From Mycolicibacterium fortuitum subsp. fortuitum (GTDB lineage: Bacteria > Actinomycetota > Actinomycetes > Mycobacteriales > Mycobacteriaceae): a stretch of DNA of 64,000 bases. The DNA is taken from the NCBI RefSeq assembly GCF_022179545.1, contig NZ_AP025518.1:3596001-3660000 (forward strand). Reading direction: 5' to 3'. Positions 28,974-38,073 of the stretch are shown here, one piece after another. Each line of letters opens with the position of its first letter. The first letter of the stretch is position 1. The translations under genes and the position numbers were made by a program. Under the pieces are notes generated by a model. It saw nothing but the letters and a program-made list of their open reading frames with translations, was not told the origin of the DNA and ran no database searches.

Positions 28974-29657
28974 ATGACCAGCCCTCACATCGCGGTGAAC
29001 GACACCTACACCGGTCACCAGGAGCCGGGGACCGCCGCCAGGCGCACCCTGCCGAACGCCTCGATCATCAAGGTGTCGGTGGGCCCGATGGACAACAACG
29101 CCTACCTGGTGACCTGCAATTCCACCGGAAAAACCCTGCTCATCGACGCCGCCAACGACGCCGAGGTACTCCTGGACGTGATCAAGCAGCACGCCCCGGA
29201 ACTGTCCCTGATCGTCACCAGCCATCAGCACTTCGACCACTGGCAGGCGCTGGAAGCTGTGGCAGAGGTCACCGGGGCGCCGACGGCCGCGCACTCCCTC
29301 GACGCCGAGCCGCTGCCGGTGGCACCCGACCGGATCTTGGCCGATGGCGACACCATCGAAATCGGCGACCTCACATTCGACGTGATCCACCTGCAGGGTC
29401 ACACCGAGGGTTCGGTCGCCCTGGCCCTGAAAGCACCCGACGGCGTGACCCACCTGTTCACCGGCGACTGCCTGTTCCCCGGCGGAGTCGGCAAAACCTG
29501 GCAGCCCGGCGACTTCGAACGGCTACTCGGAGATGTGAGCAAGAAGGTGTTCGACATCTACGACGACCGGACCGTGGTGTACCCCGGCCATGGAGACGAC
29601 ACCACGCTCGGCGCCGAACGTCCCCACCTCGGGGAGTGGCGCGAGCGCGGTTGGTAG
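28974..29657 (+). CDS. Metallo-beta-lactamase fold hydrolase (glyoxalase II-like)
   Basis: 227 residues. The zinc motif is TSHQHFDHWQAL (HxHxDH type: H-Q-H-F-D-H), with later ligands in LQGHTEGSVAL, FTGDCLFPGGVGKTWQPGD and VVYPGHGDDTTLG. This matches the glyoxalase II-like group and the Rv1637c position in M. tuberculosis. Likely hydrolyses a thioester; substrate unknown. Divergent from uvrA and convergent with the universal stress protein gene. Confidence 0.88.
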   Translation: MTSPHIAVNDTYTGHQEPGTAARRTLPNASIIKVSVGPMDNNAYLVTCNSTGKTLLIDAANDAEVLLDVIKQHAPELSLIVTSHQHFDHWQALEAVAEVTGAPTAAHSLDAEPLPVAPDRILADGDTIEIGDLTFDVIHLQGHTEGSVALALKAPDGVTHLFTGDCLFPGGVGKTWQPGDFERLLGDVSKKVFDIYDDRTVVYPGHGDDTTLGAERPHLGEWRERGW

Positions 29658-29676
29658 TCGTTCAGCCGGGCGTGGC

Positions 29677-30120
29677 TCAGCTGGTGTGGACGATGAGCAC
29701 GTCGGTCTTGGACCGGCGTGCCACGTTCGCCGGCACCGAGCCCAGCAGACGGCCGGCAATCGTGCTCAGGCCGACGTTGCCGACCACCAGCAGATCTGCC
29801 TTGACGTCCTCGGCCAATTCGACGAGGGCGTCGACCGGAGCACCGACCACCGGCCGCTCCTCGATGTCGGTGGCGCCGGCGGCCTTCGCTCGGTCCGTCG
29901 CCTCGCGGAGGATGGCGTAGATGGGCGCGTTGCCGGCCATCTTGTAGCCCTCGTCCTTGAGCACATCGGCGGCACGCTGATCTTCGCTCTGGGGGAAGTA
30001 CGCGGTTGCCACGATCAGCTTGGCATTCGACCCGGCGGCAATCTGACCGGCGCGGTCGACTGCACGCAACGACGAATCAGATCCGTCCGTGCCGACCACC
30101 ACGGTTCGATACGCGCTCAT
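29677..30120 (-). CDS. Universal stress protein (Rv1636-type)
   Basis: 147 residues, one Usp domain. The nucleotide-binding motif G-2x-G-9x-G-(S/T) is present (GNVGLSTIAGRLLGSV) with the N-terminal strand VVVGTDGSDSSLRAV. The M. tuberculosis counterpart Rv1636 (TB15.3) binds cAMP with high affinity, which connects with the cyclase gene in this window. ATG 30120 is preferred over TTG 30123. Confidence 0.92.
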   Translation of the reverse strand: MSAYRTVVVGTDGSDSSLRAVDRAGQIAAGSNAKLIVATAYFPQSEDQRAADVLKDEGYKMAGNAPIYAILREATDRAKAAGATDIEERPVVGAPVDALVELAEDVKADLLVVGNVGLSTIAGRLLGSVPANVARRSKTDVLIVHTS

Positions 30121-30478
30121 CAATACCCTCCCACTGTCAGTTGCAACGCCACCCGAGACAGTAACCCGTCGCCCGCTGACCAGGGGCGCGAATCACGACA
30201 CCCACACGGACAGCCGACGGCTGGACCCCTCGTTGGCGTCCCGTCCGGCGAATTGGCACTGATGTTAACGCGCTGAGGCGCAAAATCAGTGCCGACCGTG
30301 ACGTAGTCGACGTCGACCGAATCCGGGTTGCCGTCAGGACGATTCACCGCGCGTAGTGACCCAGCTCATCCACCCCCCCAAGGCAGCGGTCGGCGGCAAT
30401 CGCGCTGTCGGAGAAAGCGAGTCAGATGGCCACAGGTTAATCTTTGCCATGGGTTGAGGGGGTGACACGGTCGCTGAC
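30121..30478. other. Intergenic region, about 360 bp, no gene seen
   Basis: Between the divergent universal stress protein and glycosyltransferase genes. It has one open frame of 75 codons on the minus strand with Cys/Gly/Arg-rich content and no similarity I recognise; I take it as non-coding. It must hold promoters for both genes, but no clear pair of boxes was found. Confidence 0.5.
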
Positions 30479-32014
30479 GTGGATCTATCGCTGAATGAGC
30501 GCGCTGAGGGGGCGGGCCGGCGCGTCGATCGAGAAGGCCGGTTCGACGCCATGGCGGTGGCGGTGTTTGCCGTCGCACTCTGCGCCGCGGGGGCTGCTCG
30601 GCCCTCACTGTGGTTCGACGAAGCCGCCACCATATCGGCGGCCACCCGTTCGATTCCCCAGCTCTGGGACCTGATCGGCCACATCGATGCCGTACACGGC
30701 CTGTATTACCTCGGTATGCACGGCTGGTTCGCCGTCTTCCCGGCAACGGAGTTCTGGTCGCGGTTCTCCAGCTGTCTGGCCATCGGCGGCGCTGCCGCCG
30801 GGGTGGTGGTTCTCGGCCGGCAGTTCAGCGGCCGGACGGTATCGGTCTGCGCGGGAGTCCTTTTCGCGATGCTGCCGAGGGTCACCTGGGCCGGGATCGA
30901 GGCCCGTTCCTACTCGTGGTCGACGTTGGCTGCGGTGTGGCTGACAGTGCTACTGATCACCGCGATCCGGCGTGACCACCGCGCGTTGTGGGCGGCATAC
31001 GGTGCGCTGCTGGTGGTTTCCACCGTGCTGAACATCTACGTCGTGCTGATCGTGATTCCACACGCCGCGGCCCTCGCGCTGCTGGGCAATCGCCGCGCCC
31101 GCGTCAGGTGGGCTGTGGTCAGCACAATTGCCGTGCTGATCGTCGTTCCGTTCATCCTGTGGTGCCGGTCGCAGAGTTTCCAGGTCGGTTGGATCTCCCC
31201 GTTGGGTCTGCACACGGTCACCGAGGTGGTCCTGGAGCAGTATTTCGACCACAGCGTGGCTTTCGCGCTGGTGGCCGCCGCGATGCTGATCGCCCCGTTG
31301 GTGGTCAGTCGGCTACGGCCCACCGACAGCGCCATCCGACGCCTGGTCGTGATCGCCGCGGTGTGGGTGGTTGCCCCGACCGCGGTGCTGCTGGTGTATT
31401 CGGCTGTTGCCCAGCCGCTCTACTATCCGCGCTACCTGTGTTTCACCACTCCGGCAATGGCGCTGCTGCTCGCTGTCTGCGTGGTCGCCGTGGCCCGCAG
31501 CCGGGAATGGATCACCGCGGCATTGGCCGTGTTCGCTCTTGCCGCGACACCGAACTACATCACGGTGCAGCGCGGCCCATATGCCAAGGAGGGCATGGAC
31601 TTCAGTCAGGTCGCCGATGTGATCACGGCCCACTCCTCCCCCGGCGACTGCATCGTCTTCGACAACACCACGTCGTGGAAACCGGGACCGATCCGCCCCA
31701 TCACCGCAGCCCGTCCCGCCGCGTACGCCCACCTCGTCGACCCGGGCCGGGGTAAGCGTGCCTGGCAGCGAAATCGGTTGTGGGATGCGCACCTTGGGAT
31801 CTGGGGCGTCGCCGATCAGATACGGCGGTGCACGGTGTTATGGACGGTGTCCGAGCGCGACCGATCGGTGCCCAGCCGACAGAGTGGTGCCGCACTGGCG
31901 CCCGGACCCCGGCTGGACCGCGCCCCGGCCTACCAGGTGCCCGAAAGCATGGGCTTCCACATCGTCGAACGCTGGCAGTTCAACTTCGCCCAGGTGGTCA
32001 AGTCCACTCGGTGA
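30479..32014 (+). CDS. GT-C family glycosyltransferase at the CapA (Rv1635c) position
   Basis: 511 residues with about nine to eleven membrane helices. The first extracytoplasmic loop has the GT-C acidic motif SLWFDEAATISA, with catalytic Asp/Glu. A short C-terminal extracytoplasmic domain follows (about 385-511: KEGMDFSQVADVITAHS, MGFHIVERWQF). Such enzymes use polyprenyl-phosphate sugars at the outer face of the membrane. In M. tuberculosis Rv1635c at this locus adds the first mannose cap to lipoarabinomannan; M. smegmatis, to my knowledge, lacks mannose caps. Whether this protein is that orthologue or a related transferase is not settled. GTG start at 30479. Convergent with tesB. Confidence 0.8.
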   Translation: MDLSLNERAEGAGRRVDREGRFDAMAVAVFAVALCAAGAARPSLWFDEAATISAATRSIPQLWDLIGHIDAVHGLYYLGMHGWFAVFPATEFWSRFSSCLAIGGAAAGVVVLGRQFSGRTVSVCAGVLFAMLPRVTWAGIEARSYSWSTLAAVWLTVLLITAIRRDHRALWAAYGALLVVSTVLNIYVVLIVIPHAAALALLGNRRARVRWAVVSTIAVLIVVPFILWCRSQSFQVGWISPLGLHTVTEVVLEQYFDHSVAFALVAAAMLIAPLVVSRLRPTDSAIRRLVVIAAVWVVAPTAVLLVYSAVAQPLYYPRYLCFTTPAMALLLAVCVVAVARSREWITAALAVFALAATPNYITVQRGPYAKEGMDFSQVADVITAHSSPGDCIVFDNTTSWKPGPIRPITAARPAAYAHLVDPGRGKRAWQRNRLWDAHLGIWGVADQIRRCTVLWTVSERDRSVPSRQSGAALAPGPRLDRAPAYQVPESMGFHIVERWQFNFAQVVKSTR

Positions 32015-32015
32015 G

Positions 32016-32870
32016 TCAGTCCCTGCGGGCCCGGCCGAAGTACATCTCCTGCGCTGTCGAACACACGAGCTGACCCGCGCGGTTGTACAGTGTGGCGCTG
32101 CCCAGCCCGCGCCCGTTGATGCCGCTGGGTGAAACCTGGTCGGCCAGCACCCAATCCGTCAGGTCGGCAGGGCGGTGAAACCAGATGGCCATGTCGATCA
32201 ATGCGGAAAAGACGCTGACCTGAGTGGCGCGCCGCATCGTCACCGTGGTGTCGAGCAGCGCGGTGCCCGCGAAGTACGTGAGCAGAGCACTGTTGACGAT
32301 CGGATCGTCGGTCACGGGTTCGGCCGGACGCCACCACATCCGGGTGCGCTCGGGCGGTTCGGGCAGATCGATCGCCAGGCGCGGCGGCGGGTCGATGTAA
32401 CGGCGCTCGATCCATTGCGGTCGCACCCAGTACCCGCCGGCCTCATCGGCGAACGCCTGCAACTGTTCCTCGACCGGGGGCAGGGTCTCGGGCCCGGGCA
32501 CCTCGGGTGCCGGTTGCTGGTAGTCCGCGGCCTCCATCGGAACGCTGAACGAGATCAGCGCCTCCAGCAACTCCTCGTCACCCTGGCGCGCGATGACCTT
32601 GCGAGTCGACAGTGATCCGCCGTCACGCAAGCTGGTCACCTCCATCTGCACCGGGTACCGGGCGTCGCCGGCCCTCAGCAGATAGACGTGGAGGCTGTGC
32701 GGCAAGCGGCCGGGAACAGTGCGGCCGGCCGCCATCAGCGCCTGCGCGGTGATGTGCCCACCCACGATGTGGTGGCTGGCGTTGTCCCGCTGTTCAGCGA
32801 CGAAGATGCCGTCACCCGACTGCGTCAGGTCGAGGGTGGACAGGACGTCGGCAAGGGGCAGCATGGGCAC
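32016..32870 (-). CDS. tesB: Acyl-CoA thioesterase II
   Basis: 284 residues, double hot-dog thioesterase that frees fatty acids from acyl-CoA. Visible motifs are the N-terminal HHIVGGHITAQALMAAGRTV and, in the C-terminal hot-dog, MAIWFHRPADLTDWVLADQ and GLGSATLYNRAGQLV, near the usual catalytic Asp/Thr/Gln set. GTG 32870 is favoured because an AATAAT -10-like box lies 6 nt upstream; ATG 32864 is the alternative. Downstream of tRNA-Cys on the same strand. Confidence 0.92.
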   Translation of the reverse strand: MPMLPLADVLSTLDLTQSGDGIFVAEQRDNASHHIVGGHITAQALMAAGRTVPGRLPHSLHVYLLRAGDARYPVQMEVTSLRDGGSLSTRKVIARQGDEELLEALISFSVPMEAADYQQPAPEVPGPETLPPVEEQLQAFADEAGGYWVRPQWIERRYIDPPPRLAIDLPEPPERTRMWWRPAEPVTDDPIVNSALLTYFAGTALLDTTVTMRRATQVSVFSALIDMAIWFHRPADLTDWVLADQVSPSGINGRGLGSATLYNRAGQLVCSTAQEMYFGRARRD

Positions 32871-32886
32871 CGCAGCATTATTCGAT

Positions 32887-32918
32887 GTAGCCCCCGCCCA
32901 TTAGCGGGCGGGGGCTAC
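32887..32918 (-). terminator. Hairpin after tRNA-Cys
   Basis: Perfect 13-bp stem (arms 32887-32899 and 32906-32918, 6-nt loop), immediately 3' of tRNA-Cys. No U-run follows, but stable GC-only stems of this type serve as terminators in mycobacteria. Confidence 0.7.
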
Positions 32919-32924
32919 CCTCCG

Positions 32925-32995
32925 AGCGAGTGACGGGATTCGAACCCGTGTAAACGGCTTTGCAGGCCGGTTCCTAGCCACTCAGACACACCCGC
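32925..32995 (-). tRNA. tRNA-Cys (GCA)
   Basis: 71 nt on the minus strand. The acceptor arm GCGGGTG pairs with CACTCGC (one G-T pair). The anticodon loop contains TGCAAA with anticodon GCA, the T arm is GGGTTCGAATCCC, and the discriminator base is T, as expected for tRNA-Cys. CCA is not encoded. Confidence 0.96.
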
Positions 32996-33056
32996 ATCGA
33001 TTAGATACTGTGCCAGGCACTTCGACGCGGGCCCATAGTTTCGATCTCAATGATCA

Positions 33057-33824
33057 CTAACCGTCACAGTCCCCTACCGGTCTGCCGACCGCTGGTCCGC
33101 CTTGCGGCCAGCCGGCCGGCGAGTCCTCCCACGGTTCCTGCCGGCCGTAGGGCGTGAGGTCGAGGAACGGGTAGCCCACCGCGCTGTGGTCGAGTCCGCG
33201 CGCAAAGGCCGAGTAGGTGTGGAAGACCTCGTCGCCGCGGCGAAGGAAGACACTGGCGCCCGGCCAGTCACCGCGCAGGTCTTCGTCACCGAAACCGTCG
33301 GCGCGTAGTTCATCGACTGACTTGTAGTTGTATTCGATGGGAGCACGGGCCGGGTCGAGCGTCACATGGAAGTCGTAGGTGAAATCACCGTCGCGCGACG
33401 AGTACCACGGGAACGTCCAACCGTGGCTGTCGCGGTAGGCCGCGATGCTGGCGTACGGCGCCCGCGATACACAGGCGAAGGTGACGTCCTTGCCGTGCAA
33501 CAGTTCTCGATCGCCTTCGGTGAAGGTCAGATCGGCCGCGGCCGTGCAACTGGGACAGCCGGCGTCGATCGCGTCGATCCACATGAAGTGGTGGATGTAG
33601 AGCTGGCTGCGCCCCTCGAACAGGTCGAGCAGTGTCACTGCGCCGTCCGGCCCCTCGAACGAATAGCCCTTGTCCACCTTCACCATCGGCAGCCGGCGCC
33701 GTTGGGCGTTCACCGCGTCACGCAGGTGAGTTACCTCGCGTTCGCGGGCCAGCAGTTTCTTGCGAGCCTCCAGCCACTCGTCCCGAGTGACGACATCTGG
33801 ATATGCATTGAGTGTCAGCGGCAT
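33057..33824 (-). CDS. DUF899 family thioredoxin-like protein
   Basis: 255 residues from ATG 33824 (MPLTLNAYPDVVTRDEWLEA); the open frame continues upstream without coding character. DUF899 is a thioredoxin-fold family with no defined function. The family signature region includes FMWIDAIDAGCPSCTAAADL, where the CPSC pair stands at the thioredoxin-like site, and YGRQEPWEDSPAGWPQ near the C-terminus. Likely cytosolic. Next gene upstream is the MFS transporter, 55 bp away on the same strand. Confidence 0.88.
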   Translation of the reverse strand: MPLTLNAYPDVVTRDEWLEARKKLLAREREVTHLRDAVNAQRRRLPMVKVDKGYSFEGPDGAVTLLDLFEGRSQLYIHHFMWIDAIDAGCPSCTAAADLTFTEGDRELLHGKDVTFACVSRAPYASIAAYRDSHGWTFPWYSSRDGDFTYDFHVTLDPARAPIEYNYKSVDELRADGFGDEDLRGDWPGASVFLRRGDEVFHTYSAFARGLDHSAVGYPFLDLTPYGRQEPWEDSPAGWPQGGPAVGRPVGDCDG

Positions 33825-33879
33825 CGAATCGCTCCTCGTATCGGTCCTATACGAGTGAGACTCCGGCCCCGGGCGAAAG

Positions 33880-35268
33880 TCATCGCGCACGATCGGACCG
33901 GAACGAGGCGATGGCCCCGACCACGGCGAGTACCGCGAATGCGGTGAAAAGCCCTCGCGCTGCGGCCGCACCTGCCGTGTCGCTGAGGTTGACGACGACT
34001 CCGGCCAGTCCCGCACCCACTGCGCCGCAGATGAGCTGCACGGTGTTGATGGCCGCAGCCGCGGCCGGTCCTTCGGCCGGGTCGTCGACGCGGCTCATGG
34101 CCCACGCCGAAAGGTGCGGCCAGGCGATACCGATGCCGGCGCCGGTGACCACCAGCGCCGCAGCCCACGCGATCACCAGCCACGGCGACATCCCGTCCCG
34201 GATCAACACCGCACCGGCGGCCAGACCGGCCGCCATCACGATCGGCGCGAACGCCACCGTGCGCGTGATCACCCGTCGGTTCTGCAGCGACGCGCTCACG
34301 ATCTCACCCGCAGTCCAGCCGACCGACAACACCGCACCGAAAAACCCGGCCGTCACCGGCGACAGGTGTCCCAGCCGTTGGCCGAACAGCGGCACGTACA
34401 TGTCGACCATGGTCGCGGCCATCAGCACCCCGAGGCTCAGATAGATCCACTTGAGCGGACCAGGCCCGAATGTGCTGGGCGGCAACACCGATGCCCCGGC
34501 CCGGCGGTCGACGGCCAGGAAGGCGACGACCAAGGCCACGCCGAGGGTGAGCAGCGCCGCGGTGGCTCGCCAGTCGTGCGGGATGCCGGCCACGCTGACC
34601 GACATGGCCGCAGCACCGAGGATGGCCAGCGACCACACCGGAATGCCGGGCGTCGTGGCCGACGTCGCACCTCGGGCCGGCAACGCAACGGGGACGAGAA
34701 CGGCCATTGCGGCAGCCAGGACCACGAGAATTCCGAAGGCCCACCGCCAGTGCCCGAACTGAGCGAACAGCCCGCCCGCGGCAGGGCCGATCACGGTGCC
34801 CACACCCCACATCGCCGACACCAACGCAGATGCCTTGGTCCACAATGCATTCGGCAGCGCAGTGTTGATCACCGCATACCCCAGGCCGGCCAGCAGTCCG
34901 CCCGCGGAACCCTGCACGGTGCGTCCGGCGAGCAGCGCTTCCATACTGGGGGCGAGTGCACATACCGAGCTCCCCGCGGCGAAGACCGAGAGCCCCAAAA
35001 GGTAAGCCAGCCGCGGGCCGAGTCGGATCAGCAGCGAGTGGACCGTGGTGGCTGCGACCACCGACGCGACGAGATACACCGTCGTCACCCAGGCATAGAA
35101 CCGCTGCCCACCGATGTCGGACACCGCACTGGGCAGCAGGCTGATGGTCAGGAACTCGTTGGTCGCGTACAGCAGCACGCCGCCGGCCAACACGGTGGAC
35201 GCGCCGAGATAGCGGGCACCCAACAACTGGCGCCAGGTCCCGGTATCGGGCGTCAAAGTCTCGGTCAC
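33880..35268 (-). CDS. MFS multidrug-type transporter (Rv1634-like)
   Basis: 462 residues with 12-14 membrane helices. The N-terminal half has an alternating transporter pattern (LLYATNEFLTISLLPSAVSD, AGGLLAGLGYAVINTALPN). No signal peptide. The M. tuberculosis counterpart in the same place, Rv1634, is described as a drug efflux protein; substrate specificity here is unknown. GTG start at 35268 is supported by a TAGCGT -10 box 7 nt upstream. Confidence 0.88.
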   Translation of the reverse strand: MTETLTPDTGTWRQLLGARYLGASTVLAGGVLLYATNEFLTISLLPSAVSDIGGQRFYAWVTTVYLVASVVAATTVHSLLIRLGPRLAYLLGLSVFAAGSSVCALAPSMEALLAGRTVQGSAGGLLAGLGYAVINTALPNALWTKASALVSAMWGVGTVIGPAAGGLFAQFGHWRWAFGILVVLAAAMAVLVPVALPARGATSATTPGIPVWSLAILGAAAMSVSVAGIPHDWRATAALLTLGVALVVAFLAVDRRAGASVLPPSTFGPGPLKWIYLSLGVLMAATMVDMYVPLFGQRLGHLSPVTAGFFGAVLSVGWTAGEIVSASLQNRRVITRTVAFAPIVMAAGLAAGAVLIRDGMSPWLVIAWAAALVVTGAGIGIAWPHLSAWAMSRVDDPAEGPAAAAAINTVQLICGAVGAGLAGVVVNLSDTAGAAAARGLFTAFAVLAVVGAIASFRSDRAR

Positions 35269-35275
35269 ACCGATG

Positions 35276-35281
35276 ACGCTA
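35276..35281 (-). promoter_or_regulatory. -10 box (TAGCGT) of the MFS transporter gene
   Basis: TAGCGT on the minus strand ends 7 nt before GTG 35268, the leaderless pattern. Confidence 0.5.
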
Positions 35282-35316
35282 GAAGCTGAACCGCCGTTGA
35301 GGTCAACAACCGCCGA

Positions 35317-37488
35317 TCACTTCAGACCGGCGGCGTCCATTCCACGGAGCTCCTTCTTCAGATCCTGGATCTCGTCACGGATCCGCGCCGCCAGCTCGAA
35401 CTGCAGATCGCGGGCAGCCGTCATCATCTGCTCCGTCAGATCCTTGATCAGATCGGCCAATTCGGCGCGCGGCATGTTGGTGGTGTCGCGGCCTTCGACG
35501 ATGCCCGCGCTGACCGCGCGACCGGGCTCGCCCTGAGCGCGCCGGCCCCGGGAAGCGTTGCGTCCCGAACCGCCGATCTCCACCGATTCACTGTCGTCGG
35601 CTTCGCGGTACACCTGGTCCAGAATGTCGGCGATCTTCTTGCGCAACGGCTTGGGATCGATCCCGTTGGCCTCGTTGTAGGCGATCTGCTTGGCCCGGCG
35701 GCGCTCGGTCTCGTCGATGGCCTCACGCATCGAGTCCGTGATCTTGTCGGCGTACATGTGGACCTCGCCGGACACGTTGCGGGCGGCGCGGCCGATGGTC
35801 TGGATCAGGCTGCGTGTCGAGCGCAGGAAACCCTCTTTGTCGGCGTCGAGGATCGCCACGAGCGACACCTCGGGCAGGTCGAGCCCCTCACGCAGCAGGT
35901 TGATACCGACCAGCACGTCGTACTCACCGAGGCGCAGCTGCCTCAGCAGTTCGACGCGGCGCAACGTATCGACCTCGGAATGCAGGTAGCGGACCTTGAT
36001 GCCGAGCTCCAACAGGTAGTCGGTGAGATCCTCGGCCATCTTCTTGGTCAGCGTGGTGACCAGGACGCGTTCGTCGCGCTCGGTGCGGGCACGGATCTCC
36101 CCGATCAGATCGTCGATCTGACCCTTGGTCGGCTTCACCACCACCTTCGGATCGACCAGACCGGTCGGGCGGATCACCTGTTCGACGAACTCGCCGCCGG
36201 CCTGGCTGATCTCGTACGCGCCCGGGGTGGCTGACAGGTACACCGTCTGCCCGATCCGGTCGGCGAACTCCTCCCAGGTCAACGGCCGATTGTCGACCGC
36301 CGAGGGTAGGCGGAAGCCGAAGTCCACCAGGTTGCGTTTACGGGACATGTCGCCCTCGTACATGCCGCCGATCTGGGGCACCGTGACGTGGGACTCGTCG
36401 ATGACGAGCAGGAAATCCTCGGGGAAATAGTCCAGCAGCGTCGCAGGCGCCGACCCCGCAGGCCGCCCGTCGATGTGGCGCGAGTAGTTCTCGATGCCGG
36501 AGCAGAACCCGACCTGCTTCATCATCTCGACGTCGTAGTTGGTGCGCATCCGCAGCCGCTGTGCTTCCAGAAGCTTGCCCTGCCCCTCCAGCTCGGCCAG
36601 CCGCGCCTCGAGCTCGGCCTCGATGGTGGAGATCGCGTGGGCCATCCGCTCCGGACCGGCCACATAGTGGGTGGCCGGGAAGATGCGCAGCGAGTCGACC
36701 TGGCGGACGATGTCACCCGTCAACGGGTGCAGGTAGTACAGCGCCTCGATCTCGTCACCGAAGAACTCGATCCGCACCGCGAGCTCCTCGTAGGACGGGA
36801 TGATCTCGACCGTGTCGCCACGCACCCGGAACGTGCCCCGCGTGAACGCCATGTCGTTGCGGTTGTACTGGACGTCGACCAGCAACCGCAGCAGCCCGTC
36901 GCGCGGCACCTCCTGCCCCACCGCCAGCTCCACCGAGCGGTCCAGATAGGACTGCGGCGTGCCCAGGCCGTAGATGCACGACACCGAGGCCACCACCACT
37001 ACGTCGCGGCGCGACAGCAGGCTTGAGGTGGCCGAGTGGCGCAACCGCTCGACATCGTCGTTGATCGAGCTGTCCTTCTCGATGTACGTATCGGTCTGGG
37101 CGATGTACGCCTCGGGCTGGTAGTAGTCGTAGTACGACACGAAGTACTCGACAGCGTTGTGCGGCAACATCTCCCGCAATTCGTTGGCGAGCTGCGCGGC
37201 GAGCGTCTTGTTGGGCGCCATCACCAGCGTGGGCCGCTGCAGCCGCTCGATCAACCACGCCGTGGTGGCCGACTTTCCGGTACCGGTGGCACCGAGCAGC
37301 ACGACATCGCGCTCACCGGCTTTGATGCGGCGTTCAAGCTCGTCGATGGCGGCCGGCTGGTCACCGGCCGGGGCATACTCACTGACCACCTCGAACCGGG
37401 CGCCGGTCCGGACGAGGCCGGTTACGGCATCGGCAGCCGGTCGGTACTCCGAATGCGCGAGCACAGGGTGTTCGGTCGCGAAGGCCAT
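35317..37488 (-). CDS. uvrB: Excinuclease ABC subunit B
   Basis: 723 residues, the helicase-like damage verifier of nucleotide-excision repair. Walker A is [16 protein letters not shown]. The beta-hairpin is visible around [11 protein letters not shown], helicase motifs around [10 protein letters not shown] and TIGRAARNV, and the C-terminal UvrC-binding (UVR) helix pair in [23 protein letters not shown] 37488 is chosen because TACGCT ends 7 nt before it; GTG 37494 and the longer open frame are therefore rejected. Divergent from the DUF402 gene. Confidence 0.97.
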   Translation of the reverse strand: MAFATEHPVLAHSEYRPAADAVTGLVRTGARFEVVSEYAPAGDQPAAIDELERRIKAGERDVVLLGATGTGKSATTAWLIERLQRPTLVMAPNKTLAAQLANELREMLPHNAVEYFVSYYDYYQPEAYIAQTDTYIEKDSSINDDVERLRHSATSSLLSRRDVVVVASVSCIYGLGTPQSYLDRSVELAVGQEVPRDGLLRLLVDVQYNRNDMAFTRGTFRVRGDTVEIIPSYEELAVRIEFFGDEIEALYYLHPLTGDIVRQVDSLRIFPATHYVAGPERMAHAISTIEAELEARLAELEGQGKLLEAQRLRMRTNYDVEMMKQVGFCSGIENYSRHIDGRPAGSAPATLLDYFPEDFLLVIDESHVTVPQIGGMYEGDMSRKRNLVDFGFRLPSAVDNRPLTWEEFADRIGQTVYLSATPGAYEISQAGGEFVEQVIRPTGLVDPKVVVKPTKGQIDDLIGEIRARTERDERVLVTTLTKKMAEDLTDYLLELGIKVRYLHSEVDTLRRVELLRQLRLGEYDVLVGINLLREGLDLPEVSLVAILDADKEGFLRSTRSLIQTIGRAARNVSGEVHMYADKITDSMREAIDETERRRAKQIAYNEANGIDPKPLRKKIADILDQVYREADDSESVEIGGSGRNASRGRRAQGEPGRAVSAGIVEGRDTTNMPRAELADLIKDLTEQMMTAARDLQFELAARIRDEIQDLKKELRGMDAAGLK

Positions 37489-37495
37489 GCTCACC

Positions 37496-37501
37496 AGCGT
37501 A
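37496..37501 (-). promoter_or_regulatory. -10 box (TACGCT) of uvrB
   Basis: TACGCT on the minus strand, 7 nt before ATG 37488, fits a leaderless uvrB transcript and decides the start. Confidence 0.55.
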
Positions 37502-37543
37502 GAACTGTGCACCGACAACTTCCGGTCGTGTTCGCTGCGCGCG

Positions 37544-37549
37544 TAGGCT
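37544..37549 (+). promoter_or_regulatory. -10 box (TAGGCT) of the DUF402 gene
   Basis: TAGGCT ends 6 nt before ATT 37556, where the conserved reading frame of the DUF402 protein begins. It suggests transcription starts at or near that ATT. Confidence 0.5.
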
Positions 37550-37588
37550 GGGCGCATTCACCCGCCCAAGCACGAGACATTCGACCTG

Positions 37589-38062
37589 GTGGCCCGCACG
37601 AACACCGACCCCAAGGGCATCGTGCGGGCCGTCGACGTCTACACCGTCGAGCCGTGGGGCCTGTACATGGCCCGGCCGACGCCCGGCCGGGCCCAGTTCC
37701 ATTACCTGGAATCGTGGCTGCTGCCTCCGCTCGGGCTGCGGGCCAGCATCTTCCACTTCAACCCCGGCCACGAGCGTGACCAGGACTTCTATCTGGACAT
37801 CGGTAGCTACACCGCCGGCCCCACTGCCTGGCACTCCGAGGACCACTACCTGGACCTGGTGGTCCGTTCGGGGCGCGGTGTCGAGCTGTGCGACGTCGAC
37901 GAGCTGCTCACCGCCGTTCGGCACGGTCTGCTGAGCCCGGAAGTCGGCGAACAGGCGGTGCAAACCGCCGTCGCCGCGATCGAGGGGCTCGCGAGCTGCG
38001 GCTATGAGCTCGACCAGTGGCTGTCCGGCAACGGAATGGCCCTCACGTGGCGGGGAGCGTAA
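37589..38062 (+). CDS. DUF402 family protein (Rv1632c-like)
   Basis: 157 residues from GTG 37589; a DUF402 / FomD-like barrel domain, some members of which are nucleotide diphosphatases. Core motifs are GLYMARPTPGRAQFHYLESW and HFNPGHERDQDFYLDIG, with conserved Asp/Glu in WHSEDHYLDLVV. The frame is open upstream to ATT 37556, encoding [11 protein letters not shown], which I recall as the usual N-terminus of mycobacterial relatives. A -10 box fits that ATT, so the true protein may be 168 residues with a non-standard start. Divergent from uvrB. Confidence 0.82.
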   Translation: MARTNTDPKGIVRAVDVYTVEPWGLYMARPTPGRAQFHYLESWLLPPLGLRASIFHFNPGHERDQDFYLDIGSYTAGPTAWHSEDHYLDLVVRSGRGVELCDVDELLTAVRHGLLSPEVGEQAVQTAVAAIEGLASCGYELDQWLSGNGMALTWRGA

Positions 38063-38073
38063 GGTCAAGATTC

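Noticed and set aside
30120..30347. A 75-codon minus-strand frame before the universal stress protein gene
   Set aside because: Cys/Gly/Arg-rich, no known similarity, and overlaps the promoter region of the stress-protein gene.
37492..37494. GTG 37494 as the start of uvrB
   Set aside because: The -10 box TACGCT would end 1 nt before it, too close for initiation there; ATG 37488 fits the spacing.
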